From Dermatophilus congolensis (GTDB lineage Bacteria > Actinomycetota > Actinomycetes > Actinomycetales > Dermatophilaceae), in the NCBI RefSeq assembly GCF_900187045.1, contig NZ_LT906453.1, forward strand, positions 1,488,001 to 1,552,000: 64,000 bases of DNA. Direction: 5' to 3'. Numbering within the stretch: position 1 is the stretch's first letter; the number at the start of each line of letters is the position of its first letter. Positions 56,486 through 64,000 of the stretch are shown here, piece after piece. Both the position numbers and the translations under genes were made by a program. Below the pieces are notes generated by a model. The model saw nothing but the letters and a program-made list of their open reading frames with translations, was not told the origin of the DNA and did not search any database.

Positions 56486-56515
56486 AACCCAGCAGCTAAG
56501 CCTGCTGGGTTTTTT
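56486..56515 (+). terminator. Intrinsic terminator of tRNA-Lys
   Basis: A 10-bp stem (AACCCAGCAG / CTGCTGGGTT) with a 6-base loop, running into six T residues. The clearest rho-independent terminator in the window. Confidence 0.9.
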
Positions 56516-56585
56516 GGTACCCTCACAGCGAAGAATCGACATGGCAGGATCGGGTGTGACCTTTGTTGTGTGAAGGAGATCTCTC

Positions 56586-57200
56586 ATGTCGCGTCCGGCT
56601 ACGCACCCTCACCTGAACTACCCCGTTAAAAAAATCCCCACGCCACCCCTGAGAAGATCTCTCACCACTGCCGCAGCTTCCCTGTTGTGCTTCCTGATGG
56701 CATCCCCAGCATGGGCACACTCACAACTGGTCGACTCAAACCCAGAAAACGGGGCCCGCCTAGAGGCCATGCCCAGCTCGGTCACATTCACCTTCAACGA
56801 AGAAATCAACTCTCAGTTCTCCCAGATCGTGCTGGTCGGCAATGACGGCAAACCCCACCCCGCCACAGACATACAAACCAAAGGCGAAAAAGTAACCGCT
56901 GCCATCCCTCAAGGTCTCACCGGCCCATCCGTGAAAGCGAAATACCGCATCGTCTCCGCTGACGGGCACCCCGTCGGAGGAGAAGTGACCTTCACTGTGC
57001 CGGCAACAACACCTACACCCTCTGCGCCCGCGCCAGCAGCCTCCAGCAGCGCCGCCAGCCCCGCACCGGCACCCACAGACACCAGCACCCCAGAAAACGC
57101 CTCAGAAAGCTCAAAACCATGGCTTATTGGCGCTGCTGCAGCAGCCGCGCTCCTCATCGGCGGAGCGATCCTCCTCGCCCGCCGCAAGCGCAAGCAATAA
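56586..57200 (+). CDS. Copper-binding CopC domain protein, secreted/anchored
   Basis: 204 residues behind AAGGAGATCTCTC. The signal peptide ends at SPAWA, so the mature protein begins His-Ser, the N-terminal copper-binding His of CopC. The CopC fold (QLVDSNPENGARL...SADGHPVGGEVTFTV) follows, then a Pro/Ala/Ser linker, and a C-terminal membrane helix (about 178-197) with an RRKRKQ tail that anchors it. A csoR-type repressor about 6 kb away suggests copper handling in this region. No CopD permease is fused or adjacent. Confidence 0.92.
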   Translation: MSRPATHPHLNYPVKKIPTPPLRRSLTTAAASLLCFLMASPAWAHSQLVDSNPENGARLEAMPSSVTFTFNEEINSQFSQIVLVGNDGKPHPATDIQTKGEKVTAAIPQGLTGPSVKAKYRIVSADGHPVGGEVTFTVPATTPTPSAPAPAASSSAASPAPAPTDTSTPENASESSKPWLIGAAAAAALLIGGAILLARRKRKQ

Positions 57201-57207
57201 CCACCCG

Positions 57208-57240
57208 CCCTTGGCGCCTGAACACATCAGGCGCCAAGGG
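57208..57240 (+). terminator. First of two hairpins after copC
   Basis: A 14-bp stem (CCCTTGGCGCCTGA) with a 5-base loop. Confidence 0.75.
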
Positions 57241-57244
57241 CATG

Positions 57245-57280
57245 AAGTAGGCCCCCGCAGATATCTGCGGGGGCCTACTT
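57245..57280. terminator. Second hairpin after copC, before tRNA-His
   Basis: A perfect 36-bp palindrome (18-bp arms beginning AAGTAGGCCCCCGC) followed by TTTT on the plus strand. It also lies downstream of the minus-strand tRNA-His, so it may be bidirectional. Confidence 0.8.
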
Positions 57281-57283
57281 TTG

Positions 57284-57359
57284 TGGGGTGAGTGACGGGA
57301 CTTGAACCCGCGACCACCTGGACCACAACCAGGTGCTCTACCAGCTGAGCTACACCCAC
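57284..57359 (-). tRNA. tRNA-His (anticodon GTG)
   Basis: Acceptor GTGGGTG with CACTCAC, discriminator C (typical of tRNA-His), encoded CCA, and anticodon GTG in loop TTGTGGT. The 5' extra G (57360) expected for tRNA-His is in place. Confidence 0.95.
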
Positions 57360-57483
57360 CATCGAACACGCTCACATCAACGATGCGGGCGATCCGTTGC
57401 CGGTGAAACCGAACGAGACGAACTTACGGCACAAACCCGCCTGACTCAAAATCGAGTGGGAAAACCGTGGTGTCCACGTCCAC

Positions 57484-58128
57484 TCACGACACCCCAGCAC
57501 CACCATCAGGAACCGGCAACTCATGCCGCGCCGCGATCTCTTTAGCCGTAGCAGAATCCGGCCCCGGATCAGCCACAAACACCGCCTCACGGTAATACCG
57601 CAGCTCATTGATGCTGTCCCGGATATCTCCCAACGCCCGGTGCCCACCATGCTTAGCCGGCGCATTGAAATACGCCCGCGGGAACCACCGACGCGACAAC
57701 TCCTTAACCGAACTCACATCAATATTCCGGTAGTGAAGATGCCCCTCCAGCTCCGGCATATCCCGCGCCAAAAACGCCCGATCCGTGCCCACCGTGTTAC
57801 CCCCCAAAGGTGTCTTACCTGCCTCAGGAGCATGACCACGCACATACTCAAGAACCTGCCGCTGCGCCTCATCCAGCGACACCCCACCATCCAACTCCGC
57901 AAGCAAACCCGAATCGACATGCATCTGATGCACAAAATCATTCATCTGAGCCAACGCCTCCGCCGGAGGTTTGATGATCACATCAACCCCCTCATCCAAC
58001 GGCTCAAGATCAAAGTTCGTCACAATCGCAGCCACCTCAATCAAGGCGTCATGCTCCAAAGACAAACCCGTCATCTCACAGTCGATCCACACGATGCGGT
58101 CATTAACACTCTTCGCAGAATTGCTCAC
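57484..58128 (-). CDS. orn: Oligoribonuclease
   Basis: 214 residues, DEDDh exonuclease: IVWIDCEMTGLS (Exo I), the central NTVGTDRAFLARDMPELEGHLHYRNIDVSSVKEL block (Exo II), and KHGGHRALGDIRDSINELRYY (Exo III with the final His and Asp). It degrades oligoribonucleotides of two to five nucleotides, including linear pGpG. It starts at a GTG close to the DNA end of the divergent prsW promoter region. The C-terminal 35 residues are an Ala/Asp-rich tail, common in actinobacterial Orn. Confidence 0.96.
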   Translation of the reverse strand: MSNSAKSVNDRIVWIDCEMTGLSLEHDALIEVAAIVTNFDLEPLDEGVDVIIKPPAEALAQMNDFVHQMHVDSGLLAELDGGVSLDEAQRQVLEYVRGHAPEAGKTPLGGNTVGTDRAFLARDMPELEGHLHYRNIDVSSVKELSRRWFPRAYFNAPAKHGGHRALGDIRDSINELRYYREAVFVADPGPDSATAKEIAARHELPVPDGGAGVS

Positions 58129-58260
58129 CGCACCAGGTTACGCACCCGCTGCGGCAAGCCACCCGACCCTGACACCAACGCCACGTACTCTTAACCCACA
58201 TCGTGGATCCGCACGCCACGGCCCCGGCACCCTCAGCGCACAGCCCAAGGAGACCCAGGA

Positions 58261-59400
58261 ATGGACCAGCGGTCCACGCACCCCACCACCACACAAACCG
58301 TGCGCACCCAACGCTCACGGCGACAACGCCTCCGCCGCGGCTTTGTCTTCGCCGCCGTACTACTAGCATTCGGCGTCACCGGATGGCTCCTGCCCACCGT
58401 CATCGGACTCGAACTCGGCGGAGCCACCGGACTACTCGCCCTGACCGTGTCCCTGCTGCCCGTGGGCATCGTCATGCCACTACTGCTCTGGCTCGACGCC
58501 TACGAAGCCGAACCCCCCGCTATGGTCATGCTCGCCTTCCTCTGGGGCGCAGTCATCGCCACCGGAACCGCCCTAGCCCTCAACACCGGATCCACCCTGC
58601 TCCTAGCCTCAGCCACCGCCGACCCAGACGCCGTCAGCGCCGTACTCGTAGCCCCCATCGTCGAAGAATCACTCAAAGGAGCAGGACTGCTATTCATCCT
58701 GTTCTGGCGACGCGAAGAATTCGACGGCATCATCGACGGAATCGTCTACGCCGGCGTCATCGCCTGCGGCTTCGCATTCGCCGAAAACATCCTCTACCTC
58801 GGCCGCGCCTTCAACGAGAGCGGCACCGAAGGCCTCGTAGCCGTCTTCGTCATCCGCGGCCTCATCTCCCCATTCGCCCACCCCCTATTCACCGGCGTAA
58901 CCGGCGTAGCACTCGGCTGGAGCCTGCAGCGCGGCCCCTTCCTACGCTGCATCATCCCGCCACTAGGCCTCTGCGCCGCCATGACCCTCCACGCCGCCTG
59001 GAACCTCTCCTCCGTCACCGGCGCAGGCGGATTCTGGTCCGCCTACCTCGTATTCCAAATGCCCATCTTCGTCGCATTTACCGCCTTCGCGATCTGGGTA
59101 CGCGTACGCGAACGCGGACTCATCCGCAGCCACCTGACCGTCTACGCCGACTACGGATGGATCTCCCCAGCCGAAGTGCGCATGCTCACCAGCATCTCCG
59201 AACGCCGCACCGCACGATCCTGGGCCCACGCCGTCGGCGGACGAGAAGGCAAAACAGCAATGCGCGACTTCCAAGACGACGCCGTCGAACTAGCCATGCT
59301 CCGTCGCCGCATGACCAACGGCAGCGCCGGACCCGGCGCCCCCGCCGAAGAACGCCGCCTCCTCGAAGCCATGACAGCCGCACGCGCCGTACTGGGCTAA
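58261..59400 (+). CDS. PrsW-family intramembrane metalloprotease-like protein
   Basis: 379 residues with about eight membrane helices. The PrsW signature is present: VAPIVEESLKGAGLLFILFWRR (EExxK), YAGVIACGFAFAENILYL (E and N), HPLFTGVTGVALGW and HAAWNLSS. AAGGAG lies before the ATG. The nitrilase-family gene starts 25 bases after the stop, so the two may form an operon. PrsW cleaves anti-sigma factors in Bacillus; no anti-sigma gene is in this window. Substrate unknown. Confidence 0.92.
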   Translation: MDQRSTHPTTTQTVRTQRSRRQRLRRGFVFAAVLLAFGVTGWLLPTVIGLELGGATGLLALTVSLLPVGIVMPLLLWLDAYEAEPPAMVMLAFLWGAVIATGTALALNTGSTLLLASATADPDAVSAVLVAPIVEESLKGAGLLFILFWRREEFDGIIDGIVYAGVIACGFAFAENILYLGRAFNESGTEGLVAVFVIRGLISPFAHPLFTGVTGVALGWSLQRGPFLRCIIPPLGLCAAMTLHAAWNLSSVTGAGGFWSAYLVFQMPIFVAFTAFAIWVRVRERGLIRSHLTVYADYGWISPAEVRMLTSISERRTARSWAHAVGGREGKTAMRDFQDDAVELAMLRRRMTNGSAGPGAPAEERRLLEAMTAARAVLG

Positions 59401-59424
59401 CCCACCACCACAGAGGAAAGAACA

Positions 59425-60216
59425 ATGCGCATCGCGTTGGCACAAATCACCACCAGCCGAGACCTAAACACAAACCTCGACCTCGTACACACCTGGGCAC
59501 ACAAAGCCGCCACCCACAACGCCGACCTCGTCATCTTCCCCGAAGCAACAATGCGCGCCTTCGGCAACCGCCTTACCGACATCGCCGAACCCCTCGACGG
59601 CCCCTGGGCAAACCACATCCGCCACATCGCCGCCACCACCAACATCACCATCGCCGTCGGCATGTTCACCCCCGCCACCACCCCCGGCAAAGTACGCAAC
59701 ACCCTGCTCATCACCGGCAAAAACATCGACACCCACTACGACAAAATCCACCTCTACGACGCCTTCGGATTCGCCGAATCCGACACAGTAGAACCCGGAA
59801 ACACCCCCGTCACCGTCGACATCGCAGGCATGCGCATCGGCCTAACCACCTGCTACGACATCCGATTCCCCAACCTCTACACCACCCTCGCCAAAGCCGG
59901 CGCCCACGCCACCATCGTTGCCGCCTCATGGGGCACCGGAGTAGGAAAAATCCACGCCTGGGAAACCCTCACCACCGCCCGCGCGCTCGACTCCACCACC
60001 TACATCCTCGCCTGCGGCCAAGCACGCCCCGCCGGCGCCACCACCAGCACAGCACCAACCGGCGCCGGGCACTCCCGCATCATCACCCCCACCGGAGAAA
60101 CCCTCACCGCCGCACACGAAGCTCCCGAACTCCTCATCGCCGACATCGACAGCGACACCGTCACCATCGCCCGCCGCGAACTGCCCGTCCTCGCCAACAC
60201 CCACGAATTCCACTAG
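59425..60216 (+). CDS. Carbon-nitrogen hydrolase (nitrilase family)
   Basis: 263 residues. The Glu-Lys-Cys catalytic triad is visible: FPEAT (Glu), YDKIHLYD (Lys) and LTTCYDIRFP (Cys). A second Glu-containing region is also seen. It follows prsW by 25 bases behind AGAGGAAAG. It hydrolyses amide, nitrile or deaminated-glutathione-type bonds; the substrate cannot be fixed by sequence, and omega-amidase or deaminated-glutathione amidase activity is plausible. A hairpin follows. Confidence 0.94.
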   Translation: MRIALAQITTSRDLNTNLDLVHTWAHKAATHNADLVIFPEATMRAFGNRLTDIAEPLDGPWANHIRHIAATTNITIAVGMFTPATTPGKVRNTLLITGKNIDTHYDKIHLYDAFGFAESDTVEPGNTPVTVDIAGMRIGLTTCYDIRFPNLYTTLAKAGAHATIVAASWGTGVGKIHAWETLTTARALDSTTYILACGQARPAGATTSTAPTGAGHSRIITPTGETLTAAHEAPELLIADIDSDTVTIARRELPVLANTHEFH

Positions 60217-60242
60217 CAGCCACACCCCACACGCACTGACTT

Positions 60243-60289
60243 TTCACGGCCACCACTGCCGATAACTGCGCGGCAGTAGTGGCCGTGAA
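60243..60289. terminator. Terminator between nitrilase-family and DUF985 genes
   Basis: A 19-bp stem with a single mismatch (TTCACGGCCACCACTGCCG) and a 9-base loop. Convergent context. Confidence 0.8.
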
Positions 60290-60322
60290 CGCTACGGCGC
60301 CGAATCTGCAGGCCTGTGCCCG

Positions 60323-60775
60323 CTAGGCCCTATACAGCTCAAAATCCGCGAAATCAAAACCCGGCGTGACAATGCAAGAAACAAGCGAAGGCTGCGCATC
60401 CAGCGGATACGCACGCTGCCACACCCCAGCTGGAACCAACCCCTGGACCACGTCACCAGCCGAAGGATCAGGACCAATGACAAGCCTGTCAGTCACCTCA
60501 GGAACATCCCCAACACCACCCAACTCCAGCGCCACCCGGCCACCACGCGTATACAGCCACAACTCATCCGAGACCACTCGATGCCAGGCAGACTGCTCAC
60601 CCGGCAACAGCATGAACTGAATACCCGTCGCGCTCGCACGGTCACCACCATGCTCTGCAAGCATGCTCCCAGGAATCACCGTCGAAGAACGGTACGTCTC
60701 GACATACCAACCACCCTCTGGGTGCGGAACCATGCCAAGCGGTTTAGCCCAATCGGGCAGCTCTACATCACTCAT
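60323..60775 (-). CDS. DUF985 cupin-domain protein
   Basis: 150 residues with the DUF985 pattern: MVPHPEGGWYVETYRSS near the N-terminus, then SATGIQFMLLPGEQSAWHRVVSDELWLYTRGG, and the closing VIGPDPSAGDVVQGLVPAGVWQRAYPL...SCIVTPGFDFADFEL. This is a single cupin barrel with candidate metal His residues in WHRV. Function is unknown. Not close to a sugar or other pathway gene that would suggest one. Confidence 0.9.
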   Translation of the reverse strand: MSDVELPDWAKPLGMVPHPEGGWYVETYRSSTVIPGSMLAEHGGDRASATGIQFMLLPGEQSAWHRVVSDELWLYTRGGRVALELGGVGDVPEVTDRLVIGPDPSAGDVVQGLVPAGVWQRAYPLDAQPSLVSCIVTPGFDFADFELYRA

Positions 60776-60942
60776 CCCACCATTCTCCCCACCCCACGTA
60801 AGGAGCTACCACCTGCTGAACCTTCCACTGCGTGAATCTGATGTACACGCATCGGATGCGTCACGTCCGACAGTGCATCTGCACCCCTAGAGAAAAGGGC
60901 AAGAAACGCGTAGATGCAGCCACACGCAAAGCAAAAACGAAA

Positions 60943-62373
60943 TCACTTAGCCTGCATACGGAACACACCCGTCATCGCGCCCTGCCACCACACGCCATCC
61001 TTAGTGATGGTGCCAACCATCTCCAACGTGTCCCGCAACGCAGAACGCGCGATCTTCGTGCGAGAAGTCACTGCTCCCGTATTCGGATCCACCGTCACCG
61101 CCTCAAACGTGCTGCCCGTCACCACTCCAGCAGCAGGACGAACAATGGTGTAAATCGTGTCATCGGCGACAGACCAACGCGGCACCGCAGAAGACAACAC
61201 CGGAACAGACCACACACGCCGACACCCCGACCCATCAGCAGCAACCTCAAACCGCTCCATACCACCAGCGGTAAACGACGCCACCCCAGGCTTACTCCTG
61301 CCCGCCCCCTGAGGCAACGCCGGATACGGATACCCATACGTACTCGCCACAATCACAGACCGGCCATGCCCCATCGCAGAGTTCTCCGTCCCACTGGCCC
61401 CCCGCGCAAAAACCCCAGCCGAACACACCAACGAACCATCCGACACCTTGTACACCAGCAGATGCTCCTGCTCATCGGCGTTATCAGTGATCGTGACGTA
61501 CTCATCAGAGCCCTTCGGCCCAAAAAACGTCGGCGTAGCCCCCGTACCCCAACTCAACTGCCCAGGCTTACGTGCACTGCCACGGTCATACCCTTTACGC
61601 CACAGCACCCGCGGCACATCGTCATCAGAAGCATCCAGCATGTACAACGCATGCGAACTCGCGATCGCCACACCCCGCGGCGACGACGAAATCGAATTAT
61701 CTACACGCTCACCAACCCCCAAACGCAGACTCTTCACCCCCGCAGAACCAGCAGAAAACACCCCCACCTTGCCCTGCCGCGTCGCCAACCAGATACGCCC
61801 CCGCCGATCCGGAGCCAAACCCACCACCGCATCCGCCGAATCAGCACCACCAGCGGTAACAAACGCAGAAATGTCATACGACTGCGCAGCAGAAACCACC
61901 CACGACCCATTACCCGCCCGCGACTTACCGATTTTCAACAGCCGATGCTTACCATCCACCATCACCAAACGGTTCTGATTATCCACATACGCATACACGC
62001 CACCAAGCAACGCACCCTTGGCAACTGGCATTGACGCCAACGTCGCCCCAGTAGTCGAATCCAACAAATTCACCACCGGAGCACGGTTAGCAATCTGTGT
62101 GCACAGCGACCACACCATGCCCTCACGATCAGCTAACACCGTGGGGCACGCAGCCTGCTTACCAGAAAAAACGCTCCTTACACCCCGCGATCCAGGGCCG
62201 GGATTCGGTGTGGTGTCACTGGACTGCGCATCCCCATGCATCGTCGCAGTACCCACCGGACCCAAACCATGCACCCCGCCCCGCGAGCCCGGATCAGGAG
62301 CAGCCAACGCCACCGGCGCTACCAGCACCGACAACCCCAAAGCAGCAGTAACAGCCCAAAAGCCACAGCGCAT
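60943..62373 (-). CDS. Secreted beta-propeller-like protein, function unknown
   Basis: 476 residues with AGGAG before the ATG. The signal peptide (MRCGFWAVTAALGLSVLVAPVALAAPD) has a likely cut after ALA. The rest is beta-rich with repeats resembling PQQ- or NHL-type blades (for example DRRGRIWLATRQGKVGVFS, then LVMVDGKHRLLKIG). It is reminiscent of extracellular proteins with scattered blades, not a standard family I can name. No lipobox Cys follows the signal, so it should be free or loosely bound. Confidence 0.8.
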   Translation of the reverse strand: MRCGFWAVTAALGLSVLVAPVALAAPDPGSRGGVHGLGPVGTATMHGDAQSSDTTPNPGPGSRGVRSVFSGKQAACPTVLADREGMVWSLCTQIANRAPVVNLLDSTTGATLASMPVAKGALLGGVYAYVDNQNRLVMVDGKHRLLKIGKSRAGNGSWVVSAAQSYDISAFVTAGGADSADAVVGLAPDRRGRIWLATRQGKVGVFSAGSAGVKSLRLGVGERVDNSISSSPRGVAIASSHALYMLDASDDDVPRVLWRKGYDRGSARKPGQLSWGTGATPTFFGPKGSDEYVTITDNADEQEHLLVYKVSDGSLVCSAGVFARGASGTENSAMGHGRSVIVASTYGYPYPALPQGAGRSKPGVASFTAGGMERFEVAADGSGCRRVWSVPVLSSAVPRWSVADDTIYTIVRPAAGVVTGSTFEAVTVDPNTGAVTSRTKIARSALRDTLEMVGTITKDGVWWQGAMTGVFRMQAK

Positions 62374-62435
62374 GACTCGACTCCTGAGAATCGGGTGATC
62401 TTGATCTAGCCGAGCGCGCAGCCATAGGTGACCAA

Positions 62436-62512
62436 TGGCGCCCCCGGCAGGATTCGAACCTGCGACCGGGAGATTAGAAGGCTCCTGCTCTGTCCAGCTG
62501 AGCTACGGGGGC
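62436..62512 (-). tRNA. tRNA-Arg (anticodon TCT)
   Basis: Acceptor GCCCCCG/CGGGGGC, D-arm GCTCAGCTGGACAGAGC, anticodon loop CTTCTAA (TCT), T-arm GGTTCGAATC; CCA is encoded at 62436-62438. Confidence 0.95.
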
Positions 62513-62587
62513 GAGTGCACAAGTGGCTGTGCGGGATCAAGTGTAGGGGGCTATGTGGGGGAGTGGTAACGCACCTCGTGGTGTGGT

Positions 62588-62941
62588 TCAGGATTTTACG
62601 AGCCGCCGGATAGCCGCAGTGGCCTCCGCGAGCTTAGCGTCAGCGACATCACCGCCGGTGCGGGCAGCATCAGCAACACAATGACGCAGGTGATCCTCCA
62701 ACAACCCCAAGGCAACGTTCTCTAACGCTGAATCCAACGCAGAAATCTGCGTCAAAATGTCAATACAGTATTGGCCTTCGTCAACCATCCGAGCAATCCC
62801 ACGCACCTGCCCCTCAATCCGCCGCAACCGCTTGAGATACCTCTCCTTCTCACCCACATACCCCGGATCAACCACACCACTATCCGTGCAACAAATCTGC
62901 GCCGACTCTGACACTGACGCATCGCTTCTATCGACAGGCAC
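62588..62941 (-). CDS. csoR: CsoR-family copper-sensing repressor
   Basis: 117 residues from a GTG with AGGAG five bases upstream (the frame is open to 62971, but that start has no ribosome-binding site). The CsoR core begins YVGEKERYLKRLRRIEGQVRG. The copper ligands are visible: Cys in YCIDILTQ, then His and Cys in LEDHLRHCV. The N-terminal 25 residues are an extension with a CC pair (AQICC). It should repress copper-efflux genes and itself until Cu(I) binds. A dyad at 63011 upstream looks like its own operator. copC is 6 kb away on the other strand. Confidence 0.92.
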   Translation of the reverse strand: MPVDRSDASVSESAQICCTDSGVVDPGYVGEKERYLKRLRRIEGQVRGIARMVDEGQYCIDILTQISALDSALENVALGLLEDHLRHCVADAARTGGDVADAKLAEATAAIRRLVKS

Positions 62942-63010
62942 AGGCACTCCTGGCAACTTGGGTGAACACACGAGAAAAAGAGGGGCCCAGCCAGTCTAAC
63001 GAAGCAGCAC

Positions 63011-63027
63011 ATACCCCCCGAAGGTAT
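63011..63027. promoter_or_regulatory. Possible CsoR operator upstream of csoR
   Basis: ATACCCCCCGAAGGTAT, a dyad with 5-bp arms (ATACC/GGTAT) and a GC-rich centre, about 70 bases before the csoR start. It has the general ATACC...GGTAT form of CsoR sites. By eye only. Confidence 0.5.
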
Positions 63028-63190
63028 CCAGACAGACCCCCAAGCAGCCCAACCACCCAAAAGTTGTCGACAAACCCCCCACCCCCACAACTCAGTGTCC
63101 TCTTAGGGTTCAAAAGGCGCCACAACAGCGCCACACCAACAACTGGCGTCTCTGCACCAGGGGCGTCGCCACCCGGGGGGGAACAACTAC

Positions 63191-63700
63191 GTGACGGTCA
63201 GCGACATCATGATGGGCAGCATGACAGGGTGGAGCTACCACCAAGCCGGACACCTCATCGCCGCAGCCCTACGCGGAGCCACCCCAACCACCACACTGCA
63301 CATCCGCGACTGCATCGACCGCAACGCCGTCGATGCAGCAGCCGCACCATTCCTCGCCTTCGCAGGACCCTGGAGCGAACGCGAATGCGGAGCCGCAGAC
63401 GTAGAAATCATCCAAGGAAAAGACGCCTTCGACCCAGCCCACGCCAGCGCACAATGCGCCGACGCAGACATCATTGACGACGCCAACCACAAAGTCGTCG
63501 ACCTCCTACGCAGCGGAGGAATCGACGAAACCCGCTCCTGGGGATGGGTTCCCGGCGTCACCGCCGCATGGCGCGGCGAACTACGCGAAGCCTGGCCCGT
63601 CATCCACTGGGCAGCCACCGCCCTCCTCAACGAACAAACACTCAGCGTTGCACAGGTACAAACCCGGCTGCGCGAAGAAGGAATTCCGCATAAGGGTTAA
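63191..63700 (+). CDS. FtsH-peptidase (M41)-like protein with altered zinc motif
   Basis: 169 residues behind GGGGGGA. The N-terminal motif SYHQAGHLIAAALRG is where M41-like small proteins have HEAGH. Here the catalytic Glu is replaced by Gln, so peptidase activity is doubtful. Later parts resemble the helical half of that fold (AFAGPWSERECGAADVEIIQG and EAWPVIHWAATALLNEQTLS). Alternatively it is an unrelated hypothetical. The last 59 bases overlap the convergent small gene. Confidence 0.7.
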   Translation: MTVSDIMMGSMTGWSYHQAGHLIAAALRGATPTTTLHIRDCIDRNAVDAAAAPFLAFAGPWSERECGAADVEIIQGKDAFDPAHASAQCADADIIDDANHKVVDLLRSGGIDETRSWGWVPGVTAAWRGELREAWPVIHWAATALLNEQTLSVAQVQTRLREEGIPHKG

Positions 63701-63878
63701 CCACCCCACCCTGAGCAAAATCAGCAAGCTGCGCATCCAGCCACACAGCCGGATCGCCCGCCGCCGACCGCCGCACCTGCGCCACCGCCTCAACCGTGGC
63801 AAGCACCGCAGCATGCTGCAAAGCAGCCACCACACCCACATCAACACCACTAGGGCCAGACAACACACTCTCGTACAT
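63642..63878 (-). CDS. Small hypothetical protein
   Basis: 78 residues starting MYESVLSGPSGVDVGVVAALQHAAVLATVEAVAQVRRSAAGD. A strong GGAGGAG lies just before the ATG at 63878, which supports a real gene, and composition is like its neighbours. It is mainly helical, with no motif I know. It overlaps the convergent M41-like gene by 59 bases. The 120 bases further right hold no supportable gene. Confidence 0.6.
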   Translation of the reverse strand: MYESVLSGPSGVDVGVVAALQHAAVLATVEAVAQVRRSAAGDPAVWLDAQLADFAQGGVVNPYAEFLLRAAGFVPVQR

Positions 63879-64000
63879 GACCGTTCTCCTCCATGAGGTC
63901 CACTTCGCCATCCATAGCGAAACGCGGCGCCAAGAGCTCAACAACCACTCCCACAACCGCGCGCCAGCCCCCTCATCGGCTCACCCGAACCGAGCATGAG

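Noticed and set aside
58203-60239. 678-residue plus-strand frame rich in Arg and His
   Set aside because: Out-of-frame shadow of prsW and the nitrilase-family gene.

Overview
This is a gene-dense, GC-rich chromosome segment of an actinobacterium. Several things point there: a WhiB1-type iron-sulfur protein beside a PdtaS-type histidine kinase, LpqB, an Rv3235-family gene, the long form of HPF next to SecA, the DUF3039, DUF2505, DUF6912 and DUF3618 families, and a clpS-DUF2017-murI-Rv1339-rph-rdgB order that matches mycobacteria. The overall set looks like Micrococcales (Dermatophilaceae-like), but that family placement is inference. I saw no insertion sequence, prophage or CRISPR array.

Layout. 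0-6 kb: end of lpqB, comF, hpf, secA. 6-14.5 kb: a large secreted subtilisin-like protease, a frameshifted Rv3235-family gene, an HTH protein, a CpaE/TadZ-like ATPase and small conserved actinobacterial genes. 14.6-16.4 kb: pdtaS and whiB1, tail to tail. 17.4-21.3 kb: a nitronate monooxygenase-like flavoprotein, prfB and a tandem universal stress protein. 21.4-25.3 kb: a transcarboxylase locus (5S, 12S, a small accessory protein, 1.3S), which suggests propionate-type (Wood-Werkman) metabolism. 25.5-30.8 kb: ftsEX, smpB, a DUF2207 membrane protein, a PNPOx-like protein and ssrA (tmRNA), so both trans-translation factors sit at one locus. 30.9-33.7 kb: thioredoxin and a decayed asparagine-synthase-like gene in atypical sequence. 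33.7-36.1 kb: a DEAD-box RNA helicase whose Arg-Gly-rich N-terminus contains an exact 285-bp tandem duplication. 36.1-41.8 kb: histidine utilisation genes (hutG divergent from hutUIH) with a HutR-like operator. 41.9-46.5 kb: YqgE, a polysaccharide deacetylase, DUF3039, an SF2 helicase and an RDD protein. 46.6-52.2 kb: pncB, then clpS, DUF2017, murI, a metallo-beta-lactamase-fold enzyme, rph and rdgB. 52.3-54.5 kb: a frameshifted secreted metalloprotease and a membrane protein ending in a cytochrome b5-like domain. 54.8-64 kb: four tRNA genes, bcp, DUF3618, GroES-like, copC, orn, prsW, a nitrilase-family enzyme, a DUF985 cupin, a secreted propeller-like protein, csoR and an FtsH-peptidase-like protein.

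The functional groups are protein export and folding, translation termination and ribosome rescue, histidine catabolism to glutamate, transcarboxylation, nucleotide housekeeping, and copper handling (csoR with an operator-like site, copC about 6 kb away). Three genes carry apparent +1 indels at or near short homopolymer runs, four indels in all: the Rv3235-family gene, the asparagine-synthase-like gene (two) and the metalloprotease. They may be real decay or sequencing errors. By eye, strand composition (G/T-rich versus C/A-rich on the given strand) switches in blocks that do not follow gene direction, which may record inversions.
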